A DNA stretch of 64,000 nt from Medicago truncatula (Eukaryota; Streptophyta; Magnoliopsida; Fabales; Fabaceae). Both the position numbers and the translations under genes were made by a program. The DNA lies in assembly GCF_003473485.1 (NCBI RefSeq), contig NC_053042.1:28569262-28633261 (forward strand), read 5' to 3'. This document shows, in pieces, positions 33,261-45,939 of the stretch (its first letter is position 1; every line of letters begins with the position of its first letter). The notes below the pieces were generated by a model. That model saw nothing but the letters and a program-made list of their open reading frames with translations. It had not been told where the DNA came from and ran no database searches.

Positions 33261-35540
33261 CCTTTTTTTGACACTTCCTCCTATTTGGTGTCTCCTTTGT
33301 TTCTTTCTTCTTTTAGTTAGTGGTTAATATTATATATTATTTATATGTATGGTGTTTGCATTTATATAATATAGTTAACAGATAAGAACATTTTATAACA
33401 TCATAAAAAGAATGTAAAACAACAAAGTATGATGAAAAAGAAGACATATTAATGTTTGCTGCCGCAAAGGAATTTTTGCTAAGTGAAAGTTGACTTGAGC
33501 TCGCATTAAATTGAAAATTTTTGGGTCTCAAAAGCAACTCTAGACGGCTTAAGAAAATGAATCTCTAAGTAGAATCTTCATATAATTGAATTCTAATGGC
33601 TCTTAGAGCCATCTTATTAACGGTTTCTTTTACACAAATTTATATTTTAAACACATAAATGGCCGGCTACAATAATAGCCCAAACTTGAAGCGTGAAGGC
33701 AATTAGACTTTGTATATAGTGTAGTTATTACTATATACCAAAGGGCTAATAATTGACTTGTAATTTATCCTAGCTATGATTCTATTTAATTACTGCTCCA
33801 ACTATACTAGCATGATTTAAGAATGCAACATAAATAGTTTAATACTTTATTTTGCCTTCTAGAAATTAATTAATTCAACTATGCCAGGTTTAAGTATATA
33901 TTATTTTCATAGAAACTAAATTACTTCATTTCATCAATAATAAAATGTACAATATATAGTTTTACATGAGAGTTTTTGCATTTAGAGACTAATTTGTACA
34001 AAAAAAATAAAGGTTCTATACTCATTAAACAAAGTGCCAAATTCAGAGATACTACTTCCTTTGGATAATTTGTATCGTCACCAACGATCTTTGAGTTATT
34101 TCAAAAATCACATTCTCAATTTTGTGGTCCAACATTCACAAAATGGTTTGTCGGGCTTTAAGTCTAGTAATTGTGAAACATGCATATGCATGAGGTAATT
34201 AATTGATAATCTGAAAAGGTTAAATAGTTAATCAACTGTACTTTGGTTATTTTTAATTTGTTCTCTATAATTTTTCAGTCAAAATTGAATTTGCTTTAAC
34301 CATTTAGTGTAGTAGTATGATATTACTTGCTCTACATTCTTGGATCTAAAAGTCTAATTAGTATCGTATAAAAAAAATTCTAGTTAATTAAGATACTTTT
34401 CTTCATTCTAATTATTCTTGGATTACTTGTGAAACTTTTAGGGATGAACAAGAAAGTCCACTAAAGAGGCTTCTTTTTGCTAGGAGTCACTAGTTAGTTT
34501 TTTTTTTTTTTGACAAAAGTTAACCATTTTTTTTTATCGCATGGTAGGAAAAAAAAAATAGAGATTTCCTTTGGTACTCATAAAAAAAAAAGTTGGATGG
34601 ATAATGGATTAATCATAACTTATTTAACACAAAATGAATTAAGAGAACATTTGATATTTGGGTTTATTTTGTAACATAAATATTAATATCAATGTTTGAA
34701 AGAGTTTTTAACAATAATTTGTAAAAGAAAGCATAATATATCTATCAAAATAATTGTAAAAGAAAAAATTTCTTTTGGTGGTATGACATGGAAAAATAAT
34801 TGATTCTTATTAGATGAAAGTGTAAAATTAATTTGCATTAACAAAGCATATTTCATTAAACTCTTTTTAGTTTTTGTTGGAAAAAATAAATTTAATTTTA
34901 CTCAAAAAATAAAAGTGTACAATTAATATATTTACTCAAAAGTCCCCTAAATGGGATGTAATTATCAAGGGATGTGAGCGGTTTAACTTTAAGTAATGAA
35001 TCAACTGTTGCATAATCACTTTGAAAGAAACTTGAGATTCTTCAATTAGCAAAATCTTGAATAGAATAATGAGATTATTCCTAATGCTAATGATACCCAC
35101 CTCTCCTATAAGTTGATGGGGCAGAACAAATTATGCACTCAGGACAACTTTTCTCAAATTTTGAAAACTTACCACACGAAGAACACACTTCCACTTGCAC
35201 AAGTAAGAATATAGTATAACAATAAATTTACCACTCATAGCTCAATGGATATTAAAATATTGCTAATCTTTTATAGACAGATGTTGGCAAATTAGTATAA
35301 ATTAGTTATTATATTAGTTTTTAAGGTTCAATCTACTTTTTAAAACTCTTATTAAGTTGTTTAGCTTGCCAACCAAAGACTAAATTATCTTTATTTGTTA
35401 GGAAATAAAAGCACTTATTTTATTTTCTCCATATTTGTTTCCTCTTTGTTCCATTACTAAAAAAATTATAATATATTAGTAACAAAAAAATTTGGGGAGG
35501 GAATGTTATTTTTAAAAAAGATGTTTTATTTATATTTAAG
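33261..35540. other. Long intergenic stretch, no gene seen
   Basis: AT-rich with A and T runs (for example 34498-34511). No coding or repeat similarity recognised. Confidence 0.4.
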
Positions 35541-35553
35541 TGTTTTATTGAAA

Positions 35554-35640
35554 TTCCTCGTGAGTTTAGCTCAGTTGGTATGAACAATACATAATATATG
35601 CAAAATTCGAGGTTCAAACCCTAAGCACCAAAAAAAAAAA
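35554..35640 (+). mobile_element. Short tRNA-derived SINE with 13-bp target duplication
   Basis: The tRNA-like body (tagctcagttgg A box; ggttcaaacc B box) ends in an A-run and is flanked by tgttttattgaaa at 35541-35553 and 35641-35653. It is the same family as the SINE at 1988 but lacks its 3' tail region, ending right after the B-box half. Confidence 0.9.
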
Positions 35641-35653
35641 TGTTTTATTGAAA

Positions 35654-37222
35654 AATATCAAGAACTTGAAAACAAATTTCCTTTTTATGAACTAGATATT
35701 GTCACATAGACAACTTAAGAATTGACATTTTTTTTAACACTATTGTATTTTCTGAACTCGACTTTAACTCGAGATCAATGAGTAAACTAAAAAAACTCGT
35801 ATTATTTTATCTAAGTGTTCTTAGTGTGAGAAAACATTATAATTGTTTGCTTAGTCTATTTCTCCCTATATTCTCACCCTCATTCTTGGTTTGCACATAG
35901 AAAGGAGAAAAAAAAGATTAGAGAAGAGTTGAATGGAACAGAAAGAAAGAGCAAGCAAAATAATCACTAAAAAAAATTCCCCTAAAAGAAAATCACTGAA
36001 AAATATTATCCACCTCTATTTTAAATAATAATAATAATGAAAACAACAATATTTTTTTTTATAGATTTTCTCTACTAGAGGTAATTTATTTTAAACACTA
36101 AATGTCCACACCTCTAACAAAAAAAATGCATAGTATTATAATAGATTATTGTAAGAAAGAGTGACAAATGTTGAATTAGTTATGGAATGAAGAGTGAGAG
36201 AGATTATACAAATAAATAAATATAAATATAAATATAAATAAAGAATAGAGAAGAACATAGTACTTGAATGAAGAGATTTGGCTTGTACTTCCATTACACT
36301 TGTAAGCTTTCTACTTCCTTCACATTCCTTCTCTTTCTCTATCTTTCCTTTTATGATATGTGTACTTTGTTATTGCTTCATTTACTACCGACATGACTCC
36401 AACCTATTAGGGCTTTATCTGAATAATGTTAGTTATTTTCTCTCATTTTCTTTGCTTCTTCTTATTCTTGGAACTTATAAAGGGTCTTGTCAATTCTATC
36501 ATTCTCTTTTGTATACTTACAAATATAAATATTCTCTTTAGCTTCATTTTCATGTCTTCTTCTACTAATAAGCTATGGAAATTGAAGTTTTTGTTTTCAT
36601 GTTTATTTTTCACTTCAGCTCCTCTTTTTTGATGTTGATGCTGAAGATTGAATAAAAACTGAGGTGGTATGTATGAGAACAAGAACATTTTTCATTCATC
36701 TCTGTTATTTGAACATCTAAATTTTAAACAACTATCGCGACAATTTTTTAAGTGGTTGAAGTATTTTAAATAGGTGGTTAATTAAATTAAGTAGATAGTT
36801 AATTGATATATCAGGTGTCAAAACTCATTAACCATCAACATAACTTCATTAGCCATGAATTTTTGACGTGATTAACCAAATATTGTAGATGCTCAATTAC
36901 ATGTAGATTTGATGGAGTTGTCCACAATTTCTCATATATCTATTAACTAATAACCATCTACCGAATATAATTAACCATATATTAGAATATCATTAACCTC
37001 TAAAACAGTTGTCACGAAAGTTGGTTGTACAAAAATCATTTCTATTTTTTACGCCACTAGTTCTCTTGTTATTTCTCTTTGTTGGAAAGTTGTTGTTTTT
37101 AACTTTGAGCTTAGTCTTATTAATTAACTTGTAATGGTAACAACATTTTTCTATCTTTGTTTGAAGGAAGTAGTTACTGTGTCAACTTTAGTAATTAATT
37201 TGGATCATTTTGGAGGCAAAAT
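35654..37222. other. Promoter and 5' UTR region of the NF-YA gene
   Basis: Upstream of the NF-YA start. Transcription may begin near 36230-36290, with a leader containing short upstream ATGs (for example 36278 and 36426) and possibly an intron from a gtaagc donor at 36302 to an acceptor before 37190; leaders with introns and upstream ATGs are common in this family. The tract aaatataaatataaatataa at 36217-36240 is a small repeat. Confidence 0.4.
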
Positions 37223-39098
37223 ATGGCTATGCAACCTGTTTATCTTAAAGAACATGAAGGAAATGTCCACAATTCTGTTGGACAGTTTTCATCTGTGACT
37301 TCAGCACCATGGTGGAGTAATGCCTATGGATCTCAACCTGTTTATGGAGGAGACTCTTGTGGCCAAATGAAACCTTTTTCACTAGAGCTTTCCAACTACA
37401 TAGACCAACTTGCTCCGAGTAAGAACTTAGTTCGAGGAGTTGAACAATTGTTTGATAAAGGGCATACAAACCAATTCACCATCTTTCCAGGTACTTGTTA
37501 TTCAATATAATTCCGGTTTTGAACGAATTGAATTTTGTTAAGTTGGTTCTGGCTAAACGTGCGTTAAATATAATATGATTTATGTTTGGATACGTTTATG
37601 TAAAAGTGAGTTGAACATAAATTGGAGACTAAATATCAATTGCAGAGGCAAAAGCTTCAAATTCTAATTTCAAGTTAGAATCAAACCAATTCTACTCGTA
37701 AGCATCTAAATATTTCAAAACCAATTCTACATCTCTAGAACTAAATTTGCATTCAAACATTTTCTGCTACAGATGATTGTAAGATGTCAGTTGATACACC
37801 AAATCATCAAGCAACCTTATCCCTGCAATCACCATTTGCTGCCGAGCCACTTAATCGATTTGAGCTAGGTTTTAACCAGTCTATGGTAAATCTTCTTATT
37901 AAAGCAATCCCTTTGATCATGTTTTAGTATTTTACTTTTGATGTACATAAATTCATTATGTTTTTATTATCCTTTCCATGCTAGATCTGTGCAAAATATC
38001 CGTATATGGATCAATTTTACGGGCTCTTCTCGACTTATGGACCTCAAATCTCGGTTTGTCTTCACCTCGGCTATTTTATTAATCTTTGTATATATCATGC
38101 AATGTCTATAAGTACTTGAATGTGAATTTGTTTTATTTACAGTGTGTATGCTTACATGAGAAAGCCAGAAATCTGTTTACAACTATCTTGTTAGTATTCT
38201 TCTAAATCTTTCAAATGTAGAGTTGATTATGAAATTTGTTGTTAATGAGTTTTCGGCTTTATGAATGAATTGTAAGACAAGTAATGAAACAAAAACTAGA
38301 AGAAAATTGAATTATATGATGCAATCTGTGTTGAAGTTTTTGCATGTATTCAAGTTCTGCTTTTAGTTACTATTTGTTTATCTGCTGCAATATTTCATCA
38401 ATTATTATTCATGTATGTACCAATATTTAATAAATTAGGGGCGAATTATGCTTCCGCTTAGCATGACATCTGACGACGGACCAACATACGTGAATGCTAA
38501 GCAATACCATGGAATCATCAGACGCAGGCATTCTCGTGCCAAAGCTGTGCTTCAGAATAAATTGATAAAGCGTAACAAGGTATGAAACTGAGTATTTTTC
38601 CTCACAACAATGTTCGAAAACTTGTGAAATAGTATATTTTTCCTTTTACCCTTTTTATACTTATATTAAGGTTTTGTATTTGTCTTGCAGCCATATATGC
38701 ACGAATCGCGTCATCTACATGCAATGCGTAGACCAAGAGGATGCGGTGGTCGTTTCTTGAACACAAAAGTTTCTGCTAATGGAAACGGTAAAAGCGGGAG
38801 TGAAGAGAACGGAAACATTGGTGGCCTACAGCTGCAGTCCAGTGGTTCTCAGAGTTCCGAAGTCTTACAATCTGAGGTTGGAACTTTAAATTCGTCGAAG
38901 GAGACAAACGGAGGCAGTCCAAATGTCTCGGGGTCAGAGGTGACTAGCATGTATACACAGGGAGTTCTTGATAGCTTTACTGTCAATCATATCGGATCTA
39001 CTGTCCACTCTTTGGGAGACATGATCGATACTGGACACGGTATCGTCATGCCAACAAAATGGTTTGCAGCAGCTGGCAGACAGCTGCTGGAACCATAA
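37223..39098 (+). CDS. NF-YA: Nuclear transcription factor Y subunit A (CCAAT-binding, HAP2 type)
   Basis: Five coding exons with GT-AG borders: 37223-37490, 37773-37885, 37985-38053, 38439-38579 and 38691-39098, giving 332 residues. The conserved core spans about residues 164-223: the NF-YB/NF-YC interaction helix ([14 protein letters not shown], from 167), a linker, and the DNA-contact segment ([20 protein letters not shown], 204-223), all key residues intact. The core is split by the exon 4/5 junction at Lys197/Pro198, as is usual. NF-YA joins the NF-YB/NF-YC dimer in the nucleus and reads CCAAT boxes; legume members act in nodule and root meristems and in drought response. N- and C-terminal parts are Gln/Ser/Asn-rich, as in other plant members. 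The 3' UTR carries two miR169-like sites. Exact paralogue not determined. Confidence 0.95.
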
Positions 39099-39255
39099 GT
39101 TTCGATTCAGAAAGGAAACAAGTGGGTTTGGTACAATGTGAAATATTTTGCACCAAACTCATCCTTTCCGAGACCAGATGAAGAAGCTATGTTTCAGTTT
39201 GTTGTGTTTACTACGACAAATTTAGTTTCGGAAGACTACTTTTCCATCTGGTGCT

Positions 39256-39302
39256 CAGGCAACTCATTCTTGGCTTATTCTCAGGAAACTCATCCTTGGC
39301 TC
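39256..39302 (+). promoter_or_regulatory. Two tandem miR169-like target sites in the NF-YA 3' UTR
   Basis: Site 1 at 39256-39276 (core ggcaactcattcttggctt) and site 2 at 39282-39302 (core ggaaactcatccttggctc) lie about 160 bases after the stop. Compared with the complement of canonical miR169, each has mismatches mainly at the 3' pairing end plus one central position; pairing to the miRNA 5' half is nearly perfect (one G:U in site 1). miR169 regulation of NF-YA mRNAs is well established. Two sites on one UTR are less usual. Confidence 0.8.
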
Positions 39303-40402
39303 GTAATATTTAGTAGTATTGTCATTGTCTTTCCGCGCAGGCTTGCCGTGGCATGGTAGGCATGCTAATGACTTTGGTATTTTCATGCAGTTATAACTAT
39401 GATGTGTCTTTGTTTGTTGTTAAAATAAAAAACATGAACTCTAGCTAGGTGCATGTGTGTGTTTTTAATCTTGTCTACTAAGTTTGGTGTTTTGTAATGG
39501 ATTTCTGACTTTATGGAGCAATGTATTGTAACTCTACTAAGAAGTGTAACATTTTATTTCTCCCTCTCTAAGGATTGTATAAGAACCTCTTATTTTCAGA
39601 CTCTACTTAATCCTATTTTCTATGTCTGTATGATTTTTATATTTCTAGGACAATCAAATTGGCTTGTAGAAGCTCAAAAGTATGCTCACAAAATAGGTAC
39701 TTATGTAGGGAACTTCGTACTCTAATAATAACTGGTTATTAACGTTATAATTAAATGCAAAATTTGATAAGTAGTAGGGTTTGGTAAGTAATATAACAAC
39801 ACCATGTTGGCTTGGGATTCTGAATTGTGTTATTGGAGTACAACTCTTAAATAATGATCGTGATGTAAATAATTTAAATTTGAAGTTACTAGATAAAAAG
39901 ATAACATTATGTAATATATTATCAAATATATACGAAAAATATAATTTTCATCTATCTCAATTGAAAAAATATCCGGGTTTTGGGTCTATTGTCAATGACG
40001 ACATCTATTTTGCCGCCGTAACGGTGTTTCGTCGTGATTTTTGTTCACTCTGTAAAAACAGTGATTTGTGGCACCTATACCTTTTTTAAAAACTGGTTTG
40101 TAAAAAATATTTTGATAGTTTTTATCGAATAAATATAAATGTTTAAAAAAAACTCAACATTAAAAATAGGATTAAATAGTTTGAAAATGGGCATTGATGG
40201 ACATCAACTTCATAACGGGTTTCCTTCTGGTGAATTTTTCACACTTCTTATTGGAGAGTCGTGCAGACATGAATGAAAAATAAGTAGTTCGGATTTAACT
40301 AAACTTTCTTCTAGTCATAGGAGAGAATCCACATATAATCAAAATATTTATGAAACCCCTGAATAAAAAATTATGCATTTGAATATAGCATAATAACCAA
40401 CC
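39303..40402. other. 3' flank of NF-YA and intergenic spacer before the CP33-like gene
   Basis: The NF-YA 3' UTR probably ends before about 39550. The rest is AT-rich with no recognisable gene. The promoter of the next gene should lie near 40250-40400. Confidence 0.4.
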
Positions 40403-43048
40403 ATGGCTGGTGCAAGCACTGGTTCCTTCCCTATCTACCACAGACTCTTCAACCTTTCCTTTACTACCCATTCTTCCATTTCACACATCACCCTTAACTT
40501 CCCACACAGAACAACAACAACAACAACCATTTCTTCAAAACCCTTCAATCTAATCTCTCAATTATTCAACCCTCTTCATCCACCTCCTTCATTTTCATTC
40601 TATGAAGAAGAACAACAATTCTTTGAATCTGAATCTGAATCTGAATCTGAATCTGAATCTGAAACTGAAACTGAAACCTTACTTAACTCAGACCTAAATC
40701 AGGAAGCAGAATCAACCCAATCAAGAAGACTCTTTGTTGGAAACTTGCCATTTTCACTGTCTTCTTCACAATTGGCTCAACTCTTTGGAGAGGCTGGAAA
40801 TGTTGTGTCTGTCGAGGTTTTCTTTCACCCTTTTCACTTTTTATCATTGCTTTATCCATATATGAGGAAATACTCAAACTAGTCATTGAAATTGTAGAGT
40901 TGTATCAATTTAGTTCCTCATTCCAAAATGGTCCCTCAAATTGCAAAATTTTAATCAATTCAGTTCATACTTGTAGGATTAGAATTACATTAAATTGAAA
41001 CTAATGTGCGTGAATTTGAAACTAAAAGTGAATAATGTTTAAGTTTCATTTCATACACTTCTGATCCAAGGCGTGTCCAATGTTTGACATGTGTCTGTAT
41101 ATGAACCAACAGATGCGATTACATTCAATTATGTCATTTTTTCAAATTACTGCAAGTGCTGCGGTGTTATGTCCCGTGTCTGTGATTATTTTAGAATATT
41201 GATATGGGGGCTCTAGGTTGATAAAACCCTACAATTCCAAGGACAAACTTGAGTTTTGGCTTTTAATAAAGGCTTAAATAAGTCTTTCGTCTCTGCAAAT
41301 ATAGCTCATTTGAATTTTCGTCCCTGAAGTTACTAATCCTTCCAATCTGCCACTGCAAAATTTAATCATTTAACTTTTGGTCCTAATTAGGTTTTTTTGC
41401 TGAGGTGGGCTGTCATTAGCGACGTGGTGCCCATGTGGCAAGTGATGATTGGGCGAGGTGGTTGGCTTAAATAGCTCTTTCGTCCCTGCAAATATAGGTC
41501 ATTTGAATTTTCGTCCCTGAAGTTATTAATCAATGTAATTAGGACCATTTTTCAAATGGTTAATATTTGTAATGGCAAAATGGAAGGATTAGTAACTTCA
41601 GGGACGAAAATTCAAATGGCTTATATTTGCAGGGATGAAAGACCTATTTAAGCCTTTAATAAATTTAAGATCTTTTTGGTTTTGAGATGTTATGGTGATC
41701 TAGTTTGTACCTACTTTGTTTGATTTGAGTTGTATGCAGATTTTGTATGATGACATCACAAATAGAAGCAGAGGATTTGCTTTTGTTACAATGGGGAACG
41801 TGGAGGATGCTGAAGAAGCAATTCGAATGTTTGATGGCACTGTAAGTCTCTGTTGCTGATTACATTTTGATTTTCATAATCCAAAGTGTGCCAAAATCAT
41901 GGTGGTGGTGTTCTACAAGAACCTGCACCCTCTTTATAAACAACCTTCACTTGAACCCGGGTTATAAATTATTTGGTCATTGTCCTATAATAGCATATAG
42001 AATGGTAATTTTTTTTAATGTATTCTATTGTAAATGAAGATGGAGGTGGACAATAAGACCTTAATATTTGGTGCTTAATCAAGTCATAGTTGTAAATTAG
42101 GTAGAGCCAATTTCTTGTTTTCTTGTCTTATTGTCATTTTGGGTATAAATTAGGCCCTGTTTGGATAAATATCTTAATTAAGCACTAGTTACATAAGTGC
42201 TTCTCTATAAGCTATTTCTATAACAAAAAATTAAATAAAGTCAAGCTTTTTCATATAAACTATCATGGAGAGCTTATGAAAATAAGGTGAAAGCTTCTTA
42301 TAGACATGTAGAAATAGCCTATGGACATGTAGTCAGTAGATAAGTTAATTCAAATAGACTCAGATCATTTGGGAGATATCTATATTTTTTCTTGATTTAA
42401 GAAATATCTTATCCAACTGGTTTTCTGATCCAAATTGTCAATTACAATTCTATTGTCTACTGCATCAAACAAACAAGCAAAGTTCAATTCTAATGGTAAT
42501 GGCTATGATGTTGAACAGACAGTTGGAGGCAGGGCTATTAAGGTAAACTTCCCAGAAGTGCCCATAGTAGGAAAAAGGGTACAAATGGGCTCAACCTATA
42601 GAGGTTATGTAGATAGCCCTCACAAGATCTATGCTGGAAACCTTGGTTGGGATATGACTTCCCAGTATCTTAGAAAAGCCTTTGCTAAGCAACCAGGCTT
42701 ACTGAGTGCCAAGGTCGTCTACGAAAGGAACAATGGAAAATCTCGCGGATATGGATTTGTCTCTTTCGAAACTGCTGAGGATGTAGAGGTTGCTTTGAGT
42801 GCTATGAATGGCGTGGTATGAATGAACAACTTTTGTCCATTATTAGTTTTGCAAATTTTGTTCATCTTGTGATATTTCAATAACTATGTAACAATTTTCT
42901 GTGTGTATAATGTACTGTTTTTCAGGAGGTTCAAGGCCGACCTTTACGACTGAAATTGGCTGTGGATAACAGGAAGCCTTCATCTCTTGATCAAAATAAA
43001 GGAAATAATGTTGATAGCTTGGAAATGTTATTTGGAATAAGCAAATGA
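40403..43048 (+). CDS. Plastid RNA-binding protein with two RRMs (CP33-like)
   Basis: Four exons: 40403-40816, 41740-41841, 42519-42815 and 42926-43048, giving 311 residues. All junctions are GT-AG and phase 0. Seen: a Ser/Thr/Pro-rich N terminus suited to a chloroplast transit peptide (about 1-60), an acidic stretch (ESESES...ETETET, about 75-92), RRM1 from residue 109 (RNP2 LFVGNL, RNP1 RGFAFVTM at 149-156), a linker with YVDSPHK, and RRM2 from 208 (RNP2 IYAGNL, RNP1 RGYGFVSF at 248-255), then a short tail. This order matches chloroplast ribonucleoproteins; the linker and RRM2 (KIYAGNLGW, QPGLLSAKVVYERN) resemble the 33-kDa member, Arabidopsis CP33. Such proteins bind and stabilise plastid mRNAs and help editing. 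Introns 1 and 2 contain MITEs. Confidence 0.93.
40624..40677 (+). repeat. In-frame hexanucleotide (GAATCT/GAAACT)n repeat
   Basis: Six gaatct units followed by three gaaact/c units encode the Glu-Ser/Glu-Thr acidic stretch of the CP33-like protein. The unit length keeps the frame. Confidence 0.9.
41271..41654. mobile_element. MULE-type MITE in CP33-like intron 1
   Basis: 384 bp flanked by tttaataaa at 41262-41270 and 41655-41663 (perfect 9 bp). Arms: ggcttaaataagtctttcgt at the left and (reverse complement) ggcttaaataggtctttcat at the right, continuing through gcaaatata...cattt, gaattttcgtccctgaagtt. An additional direct copy of the left arm begins at 41464, so the element has three arms. 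Confidence 0.9.
42150..42365. mobile_element. MITE remnant in CP33-like intron 2
   Basis: The left end ggccctgtttggataaatat with the following aattaagcac and ataagtgctt is typical of a common legume MITE. The right end (agataagttaattcaaatag) is diverged. Related sequences are at 15895 and 18843. Confidence 0.55.
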
Positions 43049-43870
43049 GGTATACAAGTTTTCCTCCCCTCTGTTCAAAGTGGTCCCTCATGTCATATTT
43101 TTCTGTCAATTACTAATCATGTTGGCATACACTAACTACTAGATCAATGTCAATTATTTAGTTTTGTAATGATGGCGAGGGACCAGAACCCAAATCCTCT
43201 ACAACCGGCTTTACCAACTTTACCGTGTAGTCGACTGTAGACTGTTAGATGAAAACATAGACAATTTCTCTATCTTAACCTAACGATCTATAATCGGCTG
43301 CAGTGTAAAGTTATCTATAGACGATCCAAATTAACCGTGCATCAATATCCCAAGTCCATAATCTGATGTAGATAGTCCTTTGAAAAGTAATGAATGCAGT
43401 AACCATGTTCAGTTGGCTCTTCAAATTTACATGTGATCTACAGTCTTTCATTAAGTAATGGAGATTCTTAATCTCATGAGATAATAGAGATTCATTTAAG
43501 GGATTAATATCTTTAATTGCTAGTAAGCATGTACATTTTTGCAGTATGGAGCCTGAGGATATTTCAGCTTTCACCAAACTACGGAACCTTAGGATATCTT
43601 CACAGTGTAGAAAGACAGAAACTTGTGTATATAACAAACAATAAAAAAAAAACACAGTCTTACTTTACTTTCCCGTTTAGAAAACAATTTCCACGCAAGG
43701 ACAATGAACCTATGTTGTCACTTCTTTTATCCTCCGTTTTTAACATCATTATCTCTTCTTTTTCCTCTCATTTTTGCCGAAAGTCGCTATACATTTTTCT
43801 CTCAAAAGGTAGAAGTCTAAACTGTGAAAACTTGAGGCAAAACGCTTGCAGTCTTCCACGATTGATCCCA
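43049..43870. other. 3' flank of the CP33-like gene and spacer
   Basis: No coding similarity. It probably contains the CP33-like 3' UTR in its first part. Confidence 0.4.
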
Positions 43871-43879
43871 AATAGAACT

Positions 43880-44870
43880 GTTGGTGTTAAGTCTCATTGA
43901 TGGAGGTGATCACATTAGATGAATCTAACTCAACAATCAGCTTTAGAAACAACATATCCTTTGCAAATTCCAATCCCTTAAGCAATCCAAACCTTCTGCC
44001 ATATCTGACTCTTGCGACGCCAATATGCAACAGCACTTCACTGCAACAACCATACCTTCTGTGTATCGAATAACCGCTGCTAATTCCCATTTTTCGTCAC
44101 TATTCTGACCAGCTACGTCCACATTCAACTTGAAAGAATTACCTACAGGTGGTGTCCACCGCACTGCTGATATCTGAACCGGAATATGATGCATCACAGC
44201 TTGTACTAACATGGTATCAACTGAGTTAAATTCTTGAGAATTCTATTCTTTCCGATCTGAATGTATTAGTTTGCCACTTTTGAAAGAATACAATTTGGAG
44301 GTTGAGGAGACCAAATTCTACGACCTTGCTGATATGGTAACCAGTTATCACCCCAAATTTTAGTACTTTTACCATCACCAACTCTCCAAAGACCAACATG
44401 ATCGATAACCTCCATTCGATCTTGAAGAATACTCCTCCAAGTGTAACTTGGATTATATCCAAGAGTTGCATTGAGGAAGTTGGTTCTTGGAAAGTATCGC
44501 CTTTTCAAGCAACTACCGAACAAACTTTCTTCATTCTGAATAATACGCCATCCTTGCCTTGCCAACATAGCTAAGTTAAAACTCCTTCATGGTTTTGAAT
44601 CCCGTCCCACCTTCATTTTTCTCTTTACATGTGGAATTTCATCAAAATCTACTAATCATATTTTCAATGTATTCACACAGGCTATCCGGGATCTTGAAAC
44701 AACTCATGACATATGCCGGAATCACTTGGACTACTGCTTTAATGAGAACCTCTAGCTGCAAAGGACATATGATTTCTTTTCCAACCTTTCAACTTCTTCC
44801 AAACTCTATCTTGGACAAAGTTGAATATATGTTGTTTAGATAGATCTCCCTACGTAGGATGAATATTTTA
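43880..44870 (-). mobile_element. LINE remnant with reverse transcriptase end and RNase H domain
   Basis: Minus strand: from 44830, KLKGWKRN-like thumb sequence with stops; 44568-44266 encodes MLARQGWRIIQNEESLFGSCLKRRYFP...WRVGDGKSTKIWGDNW, standard for plant non-LTR elements; then the zinc-binding part is deleted and an RNase H-like piece (RWTPPVGNSFKLNVDVAG) follows at 44165-43945, broken at its end. The internal deletion and stops make it dead. Confidence 0.85.
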
Positions 44871-45289
44871 TAAATAAAACTAGCATGTGAATTGTAAATT
44901 GCGAAGGGAACTCCGCGAAAATATGAAATCCCTCTCAAATTACCTGGTCGCAAAGTTTTGAGCCATTATCAATGAAATATTTTATAATTTTCTGTCACTA
45001 ATTTTTAACAATGACTTTTTTTTGTAGTGGAGAAAATATACTTTATTTATATTTGGTGATTAAGTCTCTTGTCAAAACATTCTTGACGTGCTAACTTAGT
45101 TGTAATAGCTCAACATTGTAATATGATTAAAGTAGTGAGTTTAAATTTATTTTGTAAAGGACCGCCGCGATTTTAGACCACCTGTATAATAAATGAACTA
45201 CTGAAAATGATTTGAAATCACCTGAGAATCCACACCATCAAAACCAAACCACGACTGCACTAGCTGCCACAGAGTACTAAATGTGCTGC
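44871..45289. other. Spacer, no gene seen
   Basis: AT-rich between the LINE remnant and the MITE. No coding similarity. Confidence 0.35.
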
Positions 45290-45640
45290 ATGAGAGAAAA
45301 TCCAAAGAAACTAAATTATTTTTCTAAAAAAAGTGATTTTTATCACAGTAAACAAACACAAAATAGATTCTGATTTTTCATAAAATCTCTAAATTATTAA
45401 AAGGGATTTTTTGTTACAAAATTAGTTCAATCTTTTAAAATATATTTTCTCTCTCCTCTAAAAAATATTTATTTTTTGAGAAACTGCTCTTAACAGCTTC
45501 TCATTTGAAGCTGTTTTTAGATTATTTTTAGATTATAATTTTTTTTTTAAATTGTAACAAACGAATGCAAAACTCTTAAAAGTGGTTTTTTTTTTTTAAA
45601 AAGTGATTTTTTCGTGAAAAAAGCTATAACAAACGGGCTT
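45290..45640. mobile_element. MITE (gcccgtttgtta family), copy 2
   Basis: Shares the core and right end (gctataacaaacgggctttt) with the copy at 26066. The left end is decayed. An internal segment of about 70 bases (45325-45393) is in the opposite orientation to its counterpart at 26131-26200. Confidence 0.8.
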
Positions 45641-45757
45641 TTAGTTTTTCATTGACAAACTCTCTATATTCAACGTTATTGCATTGTGTGAGAAGTTGAT
45701 GGATAATATAAATAATTATATTCGTTTATTGTATTTATAATATGGATAGTTTGGTCC

Positions 45758-45763
<6 letters not shown>

Positions 45764-45811
<48 letters not shown>
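45764..45811. repeat. (AT)n microsatellite
   Basis: About 24 uninterrupted AT units. Confidence 0.95.
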
Positions 45812-45813
<2 letters not shown>

Positions 45814-45939
45814 TATATTGTAACGAGTTATGATACGTCGACCACCTTATGTGGACAAACACCCCATGCCACTCTTAGTTGGCCATATTTAACAACAAAA
45901 AAAAATTTGCCTAATCCATGTCATACCAAACAAAAAATT

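Noticed and set aside
35554-35640. Possible tRNA gene
   Set aside because: Same SINE family; flanked by a 13-bp duplication with an A-tail.
36278-36688. Overlapping short frames on both strands upstream of NF-YA
   Set aside because: Likely leader or intron sequence of NF-YA; hydrophobic composition from CT-rich DNA.
39138-39359. 73-codon frame after the NF-YA stop
   Set aside because: Lies in the 3' UTR and covers the miR169-like sites; no sign of coding constraint.
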